A stretch of DNA of 25,992 nt from DASQJL01 sp035689165 (GCA_035689165.1 DASSLZ010000088.1:1-25992), one strand, 5' to 3'; positions 14,020 through 22,131 are shown, counted from the first letter of the stretch. Notes: generated by a model from the sequence alone, not told the origin. A program made the numbers and translations.

Positions 14020-14690
14020 CGGGACTCGCGCCGCTCCCAGGCATCCCTGCCGATCAGCGGAACGAAGGCGCAGCCGCACAGCTCGCGCCGCTGCCATCCC
14101 GCCTCGGTGCGGACCGCCTTCACCAGCATCTGGTTCTCCCCCACCCCGATCGGCATGACCACGATCCCGCCGGGCTTCAGCTGCTCGTCCAGGAAGTGCG
14201 GCGTGCGCGGGGCGCCGGCCGCGATCAGCACGCGGTCGAAGGGAGCCATCTCCCGCCACCCCACCGATCCGTCGGCGACGCGGAAGACGATGTTCGTGTA
14301 GCCCATCTTCGTGAGCCGGTCGCGGGCGGCGACCCCGACCGATGCGATCCGCTCGACGGTGAAGACCCGGTCGGCCAGCTCGGCCAGGATCGCCGTCTGG
14401 TATCCCGATCCGGTGCCGATCTCGAGCACTTTCTCCTCGCCGTTCAGCTCCAGCGCCTGGGTCATCAGCGCCACCATGTAGGGTTGGGAGATCGTCTGCG
14501 CCGCGCCGATCGGAAGCGCGCTGTCGCTGTAGGCCTTGGCCTCCAGCGCCTCGTCCACGAAGAGGTGGCGCGGCAGCGCTTCCATGATCCGGAGCACGTG
14601 CGGGTCGTGGATGCCCCGTTCGCGAAGCTGCGACTGCACCATGCGCCGCCGGGCGGCGCCCTGATCTTCCGGATTCATCTCACTCGTCAT
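14016..14690 (-). CDS. pcm: Protein-L-isoaspartate O-methyltransferase
   Basis: This 224-residue enzyme methylates L-isoaspartyl residues in aged proteins with S-adenosylmethionine. Family landmarks are MVQSQLRERGI near 17-27, the ALPIGAAQTISQPYMVALM substrate loop near 58-76, and the SAM-binding VLEIGTGSGYQTA near 88-100. Length matches bacterial Pcm (about 210-225). The ATG at 14690 overlaps the end of surE by 11 bases; a second ATG at 14678 is possible, and neither has a strong ribosome-binding site. The surE-pcm pair is conserved in many bacteria as a stress and stationary-phase repair unit. The stop codon lies within the -35 element of the downstream tRNA promoter. Confidence 0.95.
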   Translation of the reverse strand: MTSEMNPEDQGAARRRMVQSQLRERGIHDPHVLRIMEALPRHLFVDEALEAKAYSDSALPIGAAQTISQPYMVALMTQALELNGEEKVLEIGTGSGYQTAILAELADRVFTVERIASVGVAARDRLTKMGYTNIVFRVADGSVGWREMAPFDRVLIAAGAPRTPHFLDEQLKPGGIVVMPIGVGENQMLVKAVRTEAGWQRRELCGCAFVPLIGRDAWERRESR

Positions 14691-15432
14691 GGATCGTGAG
14701 CCCCATCGTCTCGAGCTCGACGATCGCCTTGTAGTCGTTGACGTCGAATGAGAGCGGCGTCATCGACACGTAGCCGTTCGAGACCGCGTGGAAGTCGCTC
14801 GCCTCGTCGGGGTCCCAGGTCGGGTTCTCCCCGCCGATCCAATAGTACGACTTTCCCCGAGGGTCGGTCTTCTCGACGATCACGTCGTGGAAGACGCGGC
14901 GCCCGAGCCGCGCGACGCGCAGGCCCCGGATCTCGGCGTACGGGAGGGGCGGGATGTTCACGTTGAGGCACATCCCCGGCGTGAGCCCGCGCTGGAGGAG
15001 CATGCGGACCAGCGCCGTCGCGATCCGCCCGGCCGGCGCGAAGTCGGTCGGCTCCCAGGTGGCGAGGGAGAAGGCGATCGAAGGGATTCCGAGGAAGGAT
15101 CCCTCGCTGGCCGCCGAGACGGTGCCCGAGTAGAGCACGTCGTTTCCCATGTTCGGGCCGTGATTGATCCCGGAGACGATCAGCTTCGGCGCCTCCTTCA
15201 GGAACCCGTGGACCGCGAGGAGGACGCAGTCGGTCGGCGTGCCGTCCACGCTCAGGATTCCCGGTCCGGTTTTCCGCAGCCGGAGCGGGCGGTGCAGCGT
15301 GAGCGAGTGGCTGGTCGCGCTCTGCTCCCGGTCGGGGGCGATGATCGTCACCTCGCCGAGGGGGCGCATCGCCTCGGCCAGGGTTCGGAGCCCCTCGGCC
15401 GCGATGCCGTCGTCGTTCGTGACCAGGATCAT
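14680..15432 (-). CDS. surE: 5'/3'-nucleotidase SurE
   Basis: This 250-residue protein is a full-length SurE, a metal-dependent nucleoside-monophosphate phosphatase with exopolyphosphatase activity. The metal ligands are visible: D7 and D8 in TNDDGI, S38 in DREQSATSHS and N90 in SGINHGPNMGNDVLYSGTV. Its ATG overlaps the glycosyltransferase stop (ATGA), and its own stop lies inside the start region of pcm, so the three genes form one translationally linked unit. Confidence 0.96.
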   Translation of the reverse strand: MILVTNDDGIAAEGLRTLAEAMRPLGEVTIIAPDREQSATSHSLTLHRPLRLRKTGPGILSVDGTPTDCVLLAVHGFLKEAPKLIVSGINHGPNMGNDVLYSGTVSAASEGSFLGIPSIAFSLATWEPTDFAPAGRIATALVRMLLQRGLTPGMCLNVNIPPLPYAEIRGLRVARLGRRVFHDVIVEKTDPRGKSYYWIGGENPTWDPDEASDFHAVSNGYVSMTPLSFDVNDYKAIVELETMGLTIHDE

Positions 15433-16091
15433 CGGAACAGGTGGCGCAGCACGAAGCGGACGAACCGGACCGTGTCACGCACGGGGCGGATGTGGCTCCC
15501 CGGCGCGTTGTAGAGCGTGGGAATGCCGACCGCGGCGATCCGGAATCCCGCGCGCGCCGCGGCCACGAGGAATTCCGATTCGTACTCGAAGCGGCGCGCC
15601 TCGGGGCGCACCCGGCGCAGCACGGGGGCGCGGATCGCGCGGTAGCCCGACTGCGAGTCCTCGATCAGGGTGCGCGCGAGGCGCGACACCCACCAGCTCG
15701 TCACGTCGTTGGTCACCCGCCGGAGCCAGGGCATCCCCTCCCGGCTCTGGAGGCGCGAACCGACCACCAGGTCGGCGCTCTCGAGCCCGGCCAACAGCCG
15801 GGGCGCCCAGGCGGGATCGTGCTGCCCGTCGGCGTCCAGTGCTAAGACCGCGTCGGCGCCCCGGCGGACCGCCTCGTCGAAGCCGGTCTGCAGCGCGGCT
15901 CCCTTCCCCTGGTTCAGCGTGTGACGGATCACCTCGGCCCCCGCCTCCTTCGCGCGGGCTCCCGTTTCATCGGAAGAGCCGTCGTCCACGACGAGGATGG
16001 TCGCCTCGGGAAGCGTGGCCTTCAGCCCGCGAACCACCGGACCCACGGTGTCCGCCGCGTCGCGCGCCGGAATCACCGCGCAGACGCGCAT
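15429..16091 (-). CDS. Family 2 glycosyltransferase (dolichyl-phosphate-mannose synthase-like)
   Basis: This 220-residue single-domain GT-A glycosyltransferase opens with MRVCAVIPARDAADT, has the nucleotide-binding VVDDGSSDET (D36, D37), NQGKGAALQTGF, the metal-binding DADGQHDP (86-93), VGSR and a helical C-terminal third. It lacks the C-terminal transmembrane helices of some polyprenyl-phosphate sugar synthases, so it would act at the cytoplasmic face of the membrane, possibly making a polyprenyl-phosphate sugar. Start ATG overlaps the acyltransferase TGA by one base (TGATG). Its position next to a lipid A-type acyltransferase suggests a role in envelope glycolipid synthesis, which is inference. 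Confidence 0.9.
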   Translation of the reverse strand: MRVCAVIPARDAADTVGPVVRGLKATLPEATILVVDDGSSDETGARAKEAGAEVIRHTLNQGKGAALQTGFDEAVRRGADAVLALDADGQHDPAWAPRLLAGLESADLVVGSRLQSREGMPWLRRVTNDVTSWWVSRLARTLIEDSQSGYRAIRAPVLRRVRPEARRFEYESEFLVAAARAGFRIAAVGIPTLYNAPGSHIRPVRDTVRFVRFVLRHLFR

Positions 16092-17002
16092 CAGCGGGCG
16101 CGGCTCCGCGCGAGCGGGCGCTCCTGCGCGGCACGGCCGCGCGGCGCGGGCCGCGCGCTCCGGATGCTCCAGTCGAACCACTGCGTCGGATGCGCGCGAA
16201 CGTGGCCGTCGAAGAAGCGTGACAAGGAGGCCAGGGCCTCGTCCACCGTGAGGCCGCCTCGCTCCGGATCGAGGGTGAAGGGGGCGTGGAAGCGGACCGC
16301 GATCTGCCCGTCGGCGTCGCGCCACGCCGCGCCCGGGAGCACCTGCGCTCCCGCGCGCTGCGCCAGCCGGAGCGGGGCGGCGTCCACGGCGACGAGCCGC
16401 TCGCCCACGGGAATCGTCTCGGGAGCGGCGGGGCGCCACGAGCGATCGGCGAGCGCCGCGATCCATCCCCCCGCGCGGAGCCGCCGGAGCGCCTCGGCCG
16501 CGGGGCGCTCGCCCCCCAGCGTGCGCACGCCGAAGGCGGCGCGCCGCGCGCGGAAGAAGCGCTCGACCGCCTCCAGGCGGTGGGGCGCGGAGAGGGCCTC
16601 CATGGGGCCGACCTCGCGCGCCAGCCACCAGAGCGCCATCTCCCAGGGGCCGAAGTGCCCGCTCACGACGAGGGTCGGGGCCTTGGCCGCGCGCGCCGCG
16701 GCGAGATGCCGCGCGGCCTCGGCGTCCAGGCGGACCGCGGGGACGCGGAATCCTCCCCCGCGCGCGGCCAGGAAGTCGCGCAGCGCCCAGGCGAAGGCGC
16801 GGAAGGTCTCGCGAGCGGGGGGCGGGGGCCCGCCGAGCCCGCCGGCGTGCCACGCGCGTCCGACGCGGTGCGCCGCTTCGCGCGCGCGGGAAGGGTGCGT
16901 GGAGACGTAGACGTCGGCGATCCACGCCGCCATCCGATCGGTCATCCAGACCGGCAGGCGTCGCGCCGCGATCGAGGCGATGTGGTAGCCCAGATCCGTC
17001 AT
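16091..17002 (-). CDS. LpxL/HtrB-type lipid A acyltransferase family protein
   Basis: This 303-residue protein has the HX4E catalytic motif of the lysophospholipid acyltransferase superfamily in SGHFGPWE (H116, E121) and ends with HPTQWFDW (about 271-278), the degenerate form of the PxQWxW signature near the end of LpxL/HtrB proteins. These enzymes add secondary acyl chains to lipid A, or transfer acyl groups to other glycolipids, at the inner membrane. The N-terminus (GYHIASIAARRLPVWM) is only weakly hydrophobic. The ATG at 17002 best fits the family; GGGGGAG is unusually close to it, and a GTG at 17056 would add 18 residues. Exact acceptor is unknown. Confidence 0.85.
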   Translation of the reverse strand: MTDLGYHIASIAARRLPVWMTDRMAAWIADVYVSTHPSRAREAAHRVGRAWHAGGLGGPPPPARETFRAFAWALRDFLAARGGGFRVPAVRLDAEAARHLAAARAAKAPTLVVSGHFGPWEMALWWLAREVGPMEALSAPHRLEAVERFFRARRAAFGVRTLGGERPAAEALRRLRAGGWIAALADRSWRPAAPETIPVGERLVAVDAAPLRLAQRAGAQVLPGAAWRDADGQIAVRFHAPFTLDPERGGLTVDEALASLSRFFDGHVRAHPTQWFDWSIRSARPAPRGRAAQERPLARSRAR

Positions 17003-17059
17003 GCTCCCCCACGGAAACGGCGGGCCGGCGGCGCGCGGCGCCGGGCCCCGAAACACGGA

Positions 17060-17085
17060 CGCCCCGGACGGTTCGCGCCGGGGCG
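17060..17085 (-). terminator. Stem-loop after tRNA-Pro(GGG)
   Basis: CGCCCCGG (17060-17067 on plus) and CCGGGGCG (17078-17085) form a perfect 8-base stem with a 10-base loop, 20 bases past the tRNA 3' end. A weak T-containing stretch (TGTTTC) follows on the minus strand. It may end the tRNA transcript before the acyltransferase gene. Confidence 0.45.
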
Positions 17086-17105
17086 AGGGACTGCGGGAAT
17101 CAAAA

Positions 17106-17182
17106 TGGTCGGGGCGACAGGATTTGAACCTGCGACCACCTCCACCCCAAGGAGGTGCGCTACCGGGCTGCGCTACGCCCCG
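17106..17182 (-). tRNA. tRNA-Pro (anticodon GGG)
   Basis: This is a 77-base cloverleaf with encoded CCA. The acceptor is CGGGGCG/CGCCCCG, the same as the other tRNA-Pro here; the anticodon stem is CCTCC/GGAGG with loop TTGGGGT (anticodon GGG, codons CCC/CCT), the T loop TTCAAAT and the discriminator A. It lies between merR and the acyltransferase gene. Confidence 0.97.
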
Positions 17183-17218
17183 ACCCGAAGCCGGCGGCGA
17201 CGATCGGCCTCAAGGGCC

Positions 17219-17248
17219 ATGCTACACGACCGGACGCGGTCGGGACAA
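17219..17248 (-). promoter_or_regulatory. Promoter of tRNA-Pro(GGG) with a palindrome in the spacer
   Basis: On the minus strand TTGTCC (17248-17243) and TAGCAT (17224-17219) are spaced by 18 bases. The spacer contains a perfect palindrome, CGACCG-GACG-CGGTCG at 17227-17242, where MerR-type regulators characteristically bind. Transcription would start about 30 bases before the tRNA. Confidence 0.55.
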
Positions 17249-17281
17249 GTCGGGGGCGGCCGCTCGAAAAGCGCCGCCGAC
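17249..17281 (-). terminator. Possible terminator after merR
   Basis: The minus strand folds as GTCGG-CGGC-GCT paired with AGC-GCCG-CCGAC (12 pairs with bulges of 3 and 1) around a TTTCG loop, just after merR and directly abutting the tRNA -35 element, whose TTG is the only T-rich sequence after it. Confidence 0.4.
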
Positions 17282-17307
17282 CCACGCGGCAGGGATGCCC
17301 TCGGTCG

Positions 17308-17691
17308 CTACCGCCCGCGGGCGCGCTTGGCCGTGTCCTGCTTCAGCATGTGCAGCAGGGACTCCATGTCCTTCTTCAGGGAGCGGATCGTCTCCTCCTT
17401 GTCGAACTTGGTGAACGGGAGCTCGATCTGATCCTTGCCGTCCTGCTTGTCGTCCAGGATCTTCCGCCGCGCGCCGGCGATCGTGAACCGCTGGTCGTAC
17501 AGGAGCTGTTTGATGTCGAACAGCACCTCGATGTCCCGCTTCCGGTACATGCGCGCGCCGCCGCGACCCTTGCGCGGACGGAGCATCTTGAACTGGGTCT
17601 CCCAGTAGCGCAGCACGTGGGGTTTGACGCCCACCAAGTCGCTCACTTCGCTGATCGAGTAGTAGAGCTTTCCGGTCGGAAGCGACTTCAC
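17308..17691 (-). CDS. MerR-family transcriptional regulator
   Basis: This 127-residue protein has an N-terminal MerR winged helix-turn-helix: YYSISEVSDLVGVKPHVLRY, then W...FKMLRPRKGRGGARMYRKRDIE, covering residues 10-54, followed by a helical stretch to ~80. The charged C-terminal helix (about 95-120) is likely a coiled-coil dimerisation segment. There is no cysteine-containing metal-binding or large ligand-binding domain, so the signal is unknown. Its GTG start follows GAGGAGGTGA, the strongest ribosome-binding site in this cluster, 4 bases after the gpsA stop. It is the last gene of a der-plsY-gpsA-merR string. A MerR-type palindrome lies in the tRNA-Pro promoter just downstream. Confidence 0.88.
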   Translation of the reverse strand: MKSLPTGKLYYSISEVSDLVGVKPHVLRYWETQFKMLRPRKGRGGARMYRKRDIEVLFDIKQLLYDQRFTIAGARRKILDDKQDGKDQIELPFTKFDKEETIRSLKKDMESLLHMLKQDTAKRARGR

Positions 17692-17695
17692 GGGT

Positions 17696-18718
17696 TCACC
17701 TCCTCGAAACGGTTCGGGCCTCCGGTTTGAGATCGCGCGTCAACAGCTCGCGCATGGCCGATCGGGCACTCTTTCCTTCGTACAGGATCGCGCGCACCTG
17801 CTCCGCGATCGGGAGCTCGATTCCGAGACGCGCCGCCAGGTCCACCGCCGCCTGCGCGGTGCCGACTCCCTCGGCGACCATCGGCGACGCCGCCAGCGCC
17901 TCGGCAAGCGTGGCGCCCCGTCCGACCGCTTCGCCCAGGCGCCGGTTTCGGCTGTGGCGGCTGGTCGCCGTCGCGATCAGGTCCCCCATGCCGGCCAGCC
18001 CCGAGAAGGTCTCCGGACGGGCCCCCAGCGCCTCGCCGAGCCGCGCCATCTCGGCGAGGCCGCGCGTGAGCAGGGCGCCCTTCGTCGAGTCGCCGAAGCC
18101 GAGTCCGTCGCTGATCCCCGCCGCGATCGCGACGACGTTCTTCAGGGCGACGGCGATCTCGACGCCCAGCACGTCGTCGTTCGTGTAGACGCGGAACGTC
18201 TCGCTGGAGAACGCCTCCTGCACCGCCGCGGCGCGCCCGTGATCCCGGCACGCGGCGACGACCGCCGTCGGGATGCCGCGCGCTACCTCTTCGGCGTGGC
18301 TCGGTCCCGCGAGCACGACCGGATCGGTGCCGAGCGGCGCCGCCAGCGTCTCCTGGACGACCTCGCTCATCCGGCGGTGCGTGTCCTTCTCCAGCCCCTT
18401 CGTCGCGATCACGACGAGCCGCGCCGCGAGCGCCGTCTTCTCCGCGGCGAGGCGTGAGGCGGTCGCGCGCAGCGCGTGCGAGGGGGTGGCGAAGAGAATC
18501 GCGGAGGAGTCCGCGGCGGCCTCGGCGAGGTCGGCGGTGATCGCCACGGCCTCGGGAATCGGGACGCCGGGCAGGAACACGTCGTTCCGCCGCTCACGCC
18601 CCATCCGCTCGGCGAGATCGGCCTCGTAGACCCAGAGGCGCACCGTGTGGCCGTTCTTCGTCAGAAGCGCCGCCAGCGCGGTGCCCCAGCCCCCTCCTCC
18701 GATCACCGCGATGTTCAC
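17696..18718 (-). CDS. gpsA: NAD(P)-dependent glycerol-3-phosphate dehydrogenase
   Basis: This 340-residue protein makes sn-glycerol 3-phosphate from dihydroxyacetone phosphate, the first step of phospholipid synthesis. It shows the Rossmann motif IGGGGWGTALA (6-16), FATPSHALR, the VIATKGLE strand, AGPSHAEEVARG, the catalytic lysine in EIAVALKNVVAIAAGI, and AGMGDLIATATS with SRNRRLGE. The GTG start overlaps the plsY TGA as GTGA. The product is the acceptor for PlsY encoded just upstream, so the two genes form a phospholipid-initiation pair. Confidence 0.96.
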   Translation of the reverse strand: MNIAVIGGGGWGTALAALLTKNGHTVRLWVYEADLAERMGRERRNDVFLPGVPIPEAVAITADLAEAAADSSAILFATPSHALRATASRLAAEKTALAARLVVIATKGLEKDTHRRMSEVVQETLAAPLGTDPVVLAGPSHAEEVARGIPTAVVAACRDHGRAAAVQEAFSSETFRVYTNDDVLGVEIAVALKNVVAIAAGISDGLGFGDSTKGALLTRGLAEMARLGEALGARPETFSGLAGMGDLIATATSRHSRNRRLGEAVGRGATLAEALAASPMVAEGVGTAQAAVDLAARLGIELPIAEQVRAILYEGKSARSAMRELLTRDLKPEARTVSRR

Positions 18719-19320
18719 GTCTTGGCTCCCTTCCCGCCGAAGCTGGGCGCCTCGGTCCCCGCGGCGAGACGGCGGATGTTCGGGATGTGCCGGATCACGA
18801 CGAGAAGCGCGACCAGGATCCCCGCGACGACCCGTGCGAGGCGATACTCGTCGTGCGGCGCGAGCCACAGGACCAGCAGCGGATAGGCGATCGCCGCGCC
18901 CAGCGACCCCACGGAGACGCGGCGCGAGAGCGCGAAGAGGACGATCCAGACCGCGAGGGCGAGGAGTGCCGGGATCGGAAGGATCGCGAGGAAGACGCCG
19001 AGACTTGTCGCGACGCCGCGCCCGCCCTTGAACCGGGCCCAGGGGGAGAAGACGTGGCCCAGGATGGCCGCCGCTCCGGCGGCGAGGGCGGTCGGGACGT
19101 GGCCACCGCCGAGGAGCGCCGCCACCGCTCCCTTCGCGGTGTCGATCGCGAAGACGAGCCCGCCCCACCGCGGCCCCAGTCCGCGGATCGCGTTCGTCGC
19201 GCCGATGTTTCCGCTCCCGACCGTTCGAAGGTCGACGCCGCGGGCGCGCGCGATCCAGAGGCCCGAAGGGATCGAGCCCAGAAGGAAGCCCAGGATGACG
19301 GGGATGGGATGGAACGGAAT
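18715..19320 (-). CDS. plsY: Acyl-phosphate:glycerol-3-phosphate acyltransferase
   Basis: This integral membrane protein of about 201 residues transfers an acyl group from acyl phosphate to glycerol 3-phosphate. All three PlsY motifs are present: GSGNIGATNAIR with DTAKGAVA, FKGGRGVATSLG after GHVFSPWAR, and HIPNIRRLAAGTE. Five to seven hydrophobic segments match the family. No ATG, GTG or TTG lies in frame between the der stop (19354) and the first motif; the first GTG (19125) would delete motif 1. The best start is ATT at 19320, six bases after GGGGGAG, giving a normal N-terminal helix (VILGFLLGSIPSG). Any upstream start is blocked by the in-frame der TAG. The gene overlaps gpsA by 4 bases. 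Confidence 0.88.
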   Translation of the reverse strand: MPFHPIPVILGFLLGSIPSGLWIARARGVDLRTVGSGNIGATNAIRGLGPRWGGLVFAIDTAKGAVAALLGGGHVPTALAAGAAAILGHVFSPWARFKGGRGVATSLGVFLAILPIPALLALAVWIVLFALSRRVSVGSLGAAIAYPLLVLWLAPHDEYRLARVVAGILVALLVVIRHIPNIRRLAAGTEAPSFGGKGAKT

Positions 19321-19353
19321 CGCGATCTCCCCCGAACCGGCCCCGAGTTCGAA

Positions 19354-20667
19354 CTACTCGCTTCGCCTCCACTCCAGGATGATCGGCGTTCCCTGGAAAC
19401 CGAAGCGCTGTCGCAAACCGCTTTCCAGGTAACTTACATAATTCTTAGCCCGATATCGAGGATTGTTCACGAATAGCGCGAATGAGGGCGGGCGGGTGCC
19501 GATCTGGGCGGCGTAGTAGAACTTGAGGTGCCGGCCCTCGGCGGTGGCGGGCGGGCTGACCCGGTTCAGGATCGCCCCGATCGCCTCGTTCAGGGTCGAG
19601 GTGGGAATGGAGCGGGCGTACTCCTCGAACACCGTCACCGCGGTCGGCAGGATCTTCTTCACTCCCCGGCCCGAGAGCGCCGACACATAGAGGCGCGGCA
19701 CGTGCTCGAGGAAGGGATAGACCTTCGTGAACTCTTCCTCGATCTCGGCCTTCGCCGCGGCGGGCTCCTCGACCAGGTCCCACTTGTTGAAGACCACGAC
19801 CAGCCCCTTCCGCTGCTCTTCGGCCAGCGCGGCCAGCCGCGCGTCCTGCCGCGCCGGCTCCCGGCCGACGTCGATCACCAGGAGCACGATGTCGGCCCGC
19901 GACACGGCGCGGAGCGCGCGCGTGACGCTGTAGAACTCGACGGGGTCGTTCACCTTGGTCTCGCGGCGAAGCCCGGCGGTGTCCACCAGGCGGAAGGACC
20001 TCCCGTGCGCCTGCAGCGTCGTGTCCACCGCGTCCCGCGTCGTCCCCGCCACCGAGTCCACGACCATCCGCTCCTGTCCGAGGAGGCGGTTCACCAGCGA
20101 GGACTTCCCCACGTTCGGCCGTCCGAGCACGGCGATCCGGATGGTGTCCGGCTCCTCGGTCTCGGCCTCGCGCTCCGGAAGCAGGCGCACCACCTCGTCG
20201 AGGAGATCACCCGAGCGAAGACCGTGGAGCGCCGAGACCGGCATCGGCTCGCCCAGGCCGAGGGAGAAGAACTCCGCGACGACCTCCTCGCGCGAGGGCT
20301 GGTCGGCCTTGTTCACGACGAGGAGGGTCGGGCGACCGCGGCGCCGCACCCGCTCGGCGACCTCGATGTCGAGCGGCGTCACCCCGGACTGCGCGTCCGC
20401 GACGACCATCGCGACGTCCGCCTCGTCCAGGGCGACCTGGGTCTGCTGGAGGATCTGCTTCTGGATGGGGTGGGCGCTCGCCGGATCGATCCCGCCGGTG
20501 TCCACGAGCAGGAACTTCCGCCCGCTCCACTCCCCTTCGGCGTAGTGGCGGTCGCGCGTGAGCCCCGACAGCTCGTCCACGATGGCGCGTCGCTGGCCCA
20601 GGATGCGGTTGAAGAGGGTGGACTTGCCGACGTTGGGACGGCCGACGATCGCGACGATGGGGAGCAA
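19354..20667 (-). CDS. der: Ribosome-assembly GTPase Der (EngA)
   Basis: This 437-residue protein has the tandem GTPase domains unique to Der: first P-loop GRPNVGKST (9-17), DTGG and NKAD (119-122); second P-loop GRPNVGKSS (182-190), DTAG and NKWD. A KH-like C-terminal domain (about 350-437) ends in a GTPIILEWRRSE tail. It acts in assembly of the large ribosomal subunit. Family length is about 430-490. The start is taken as TTG at 20667, five bases after the stop of the upstream iron-sulfur gene; no Shine-Dalgarno is present and CCTCC precedes it directly. Its TAG is in the same frame as plsY downstream. Confidence 0.95.
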   Translation of the reverse strand: MLPIVAIVGRPNVGKSTLFNRILGQRRAIVDELSGLTRDRHYAEGEWSGRKFLLVDTGGIDPASAHPIQKQILQQTQVALDEADVAMVVADAQSGVTPLDIEVAERVRRRGRPTLLVVNKADQPSREEVVAEFFSLGLGEPMPVSALHGLRSGDLLDEVVRLLPEREAETEEPDTIRIAVLGRPNVGKSSLVNRLLGQERMVVDSVAGTTRDAVDTTLQAHGRSFRLVDTAGLRRETKVNDPVEFYSVTRALRAVSRADIVLLVIDVGREPARQDARLAALAEEQRKGLVVVFNKWDLVEEPAAAKAEIEEEFTKVYPFLEHVPRLYVSALSGRGVKKILPTAVTVFEEYARSIPTSTLNEAIGAILNRVSPPATAEGRHLKFYYAAQIGTRPPSFALFVNNPRYRAKNYVSYLESGLRQRFGFQGTPIILEWRRSE

Positions 20668-20672
20668 GGAGG

Positions 20673-21968
20673 CTAGGCCGCCCGTTCCGAACGGCCGCTT
20701 TCGTCGAAGCCGATCTGCACCGGCGCGCCGACCGCGCTCTCCAGATCGGTGCGCGTGCGGTCGTCGAGGAAGATCTCGCGCTCCTTGAGGCAATTGGGCG
20801 GAAGGAGCACGCGATCCACCGGCCCGTGACGGAGCAGCGCCGCCTGGATGTCGGCGCCGACCAAAAGCCCGCTGACGGTCACCGTATCGCCGAAGTACTC
20901 GTTCGTGACCACGCAGAGCGAAGCGTCCACCCCCTGGGGCGGGCGCTCGTCGAGGAGGCGGCGAAGCGTCGGCGCCGCACTCGTGCCGGTCACGATGGCG
21001 ACGCGCTCGCGCGTTCCGTTCCGCGGGCGGATCGCGTCGGTCCCCTTCGACCAGGCGTCGATCGTCTGGCGCAGCATCCCGATCCCGTTCTCCAGCTGCG
21101 GGAAGCCCTCGTAGGCGCGCGCGGGCGGCACCGCCTGGTCGGCCAGCACGTACATCTCGTCGGCGGCGAAGACGATCCGCGTCTTGTGGCGCTTCAGGAG
21201 CGAGGCCTGGAAAGCGTGCACTTCGTCCAGCGCAAAGACCGCGTCTTCGCGCGTGAACGTGCGCAGGTCGGGCAGGCGGCCGCGATGCTTGGTGAGGCCG
21301 ACCGGCACGACCGCGATCGTCTTCACGCGGGGGTAGCGCGCCGCCAGCTCCTCGATCGATTGCGTGAGCACGGCCCCGTCGTTCATCCCCGGGACCACGA
21401 CGAGCTGCGTGTGGAGGTCGATTCCCCCCGCGGCGAGCCGGTCGATGTCGGCGAGGATCTTCCCCGACTTGGGATTCTTCATCATGCGGACGCGCACGGC
21501 GGGATCGGTGGCGTGCACCGAGACGTAGAGCGGCGAGAGGCGCTCGTCCAGGATGCGCTGGAACTCCGCCTCGCCCAGGTTGGTCAGCGTGATGAAATTC
21601 CCGTGCACGAACGAGAAGACGTAGTCGTCGTCCTTGATCAACAGCTCGCGACGGACCCCCTTGGGGTGCTGGTAGACGAAGCAGAAAACGCAGTTGTTGT
21701 GGCAGCGCTTGGGCTGGCGCGCCTCGAATTCGATGCCGAAGGGGACGCCGTACTCCCGGAAGCCCTCCACCTCGCGCTCCGCGCCGGACTCCGAGCGGAC
21801 CAGGAGGCGCAGGTGCTCCTCGGAGATCTGCGACCCGAAGTCGATCTCGTCGTGGAGCGGGACCCCGTTGATCTCGAGGATCCGCTCGCGCGGAAGGAGG
21901 CCCAGGCGCTCGCCGAGGCTTCCCGGCTCGACCTTGGCAATGGTGAAGGGATCGCTCAGACCGATCAT
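20673..21968 (-). CDS. PDZ/DUF512 iron-sulfur protein (radical SAM-like)
   Basis: This 431-residue protein starts with a PDZ-like segment (IAKVEPGSLGERLGLLPRER, then LEINGVPL, residues 10-38). A CX3CX2C cluster follows (CHNNCVFC, C89, C93, C96), which can hold a radical-SAM 4Fe-4S cluster, then HGNFITLTNL, a SVHATDP strand and HTQLVVVPGMNDG. The C-terminal DUF512 domain ends in VDRVLLPPNCLKE. It matches a widespread family of unknown reaction found beside der in many bacteria, including Firmicutes and cyanobacteria. The ATG at 21968 gives a normal N-terminus, though only a weak ribosome-binding site is present. The 67-base gap to tRNA-Gly suggests it may be read from the tRNA promoter. Function not established. 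Confidence 0.88.
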   Translation of the reverse strand: MIGLSDPFTIAKVEPGSLGERLGLLPRERILEINGVPLHDEIDFGSQISEEHLRLLVRSESGAEREVEGFREYGVPFGIEFEARQPKRCHNNCVFCFVYQHPKGVRRELLIKDDDYVFSFVHGNFITLTNLGEAEFQRILDERLSPLYVSVHATDPAVRVRMMKNPKSGKILADIDRLAAGGIDLHTQLVVVPGMNDGAVLTQSIEELAARYPRVKTIAVVPVGLTKHRGRLPDLRTFTREDAVFALDEVHAFQASLLKRHKTRIVFAADEMYVLADQAVPPARAYEGFPQLENGIGMLRQTIDAWSKGTDAIRPRNGTRERVAIVTGTSAAPTLRRLLDERPPQGVDASLCVVTNEYFGDTVTVSGLLVGADIQAALLRHGPVDRVLLPPNCLKEREIFLDDRTRTDLESAVGAPVQIGFDESGRSERAA

Positions 21969-22035
21969 AGGCGTGACTTCGCGTTCGTTCCCATCGACGG
22001 TTTCGTGAGGTGGACGCCGGGCGGGCGAAGAAAAC

Positions 22036-22110
<75 letters not shown>

Positions 22111-22131
22111 TCCCACAACTGTGACGAAGGA

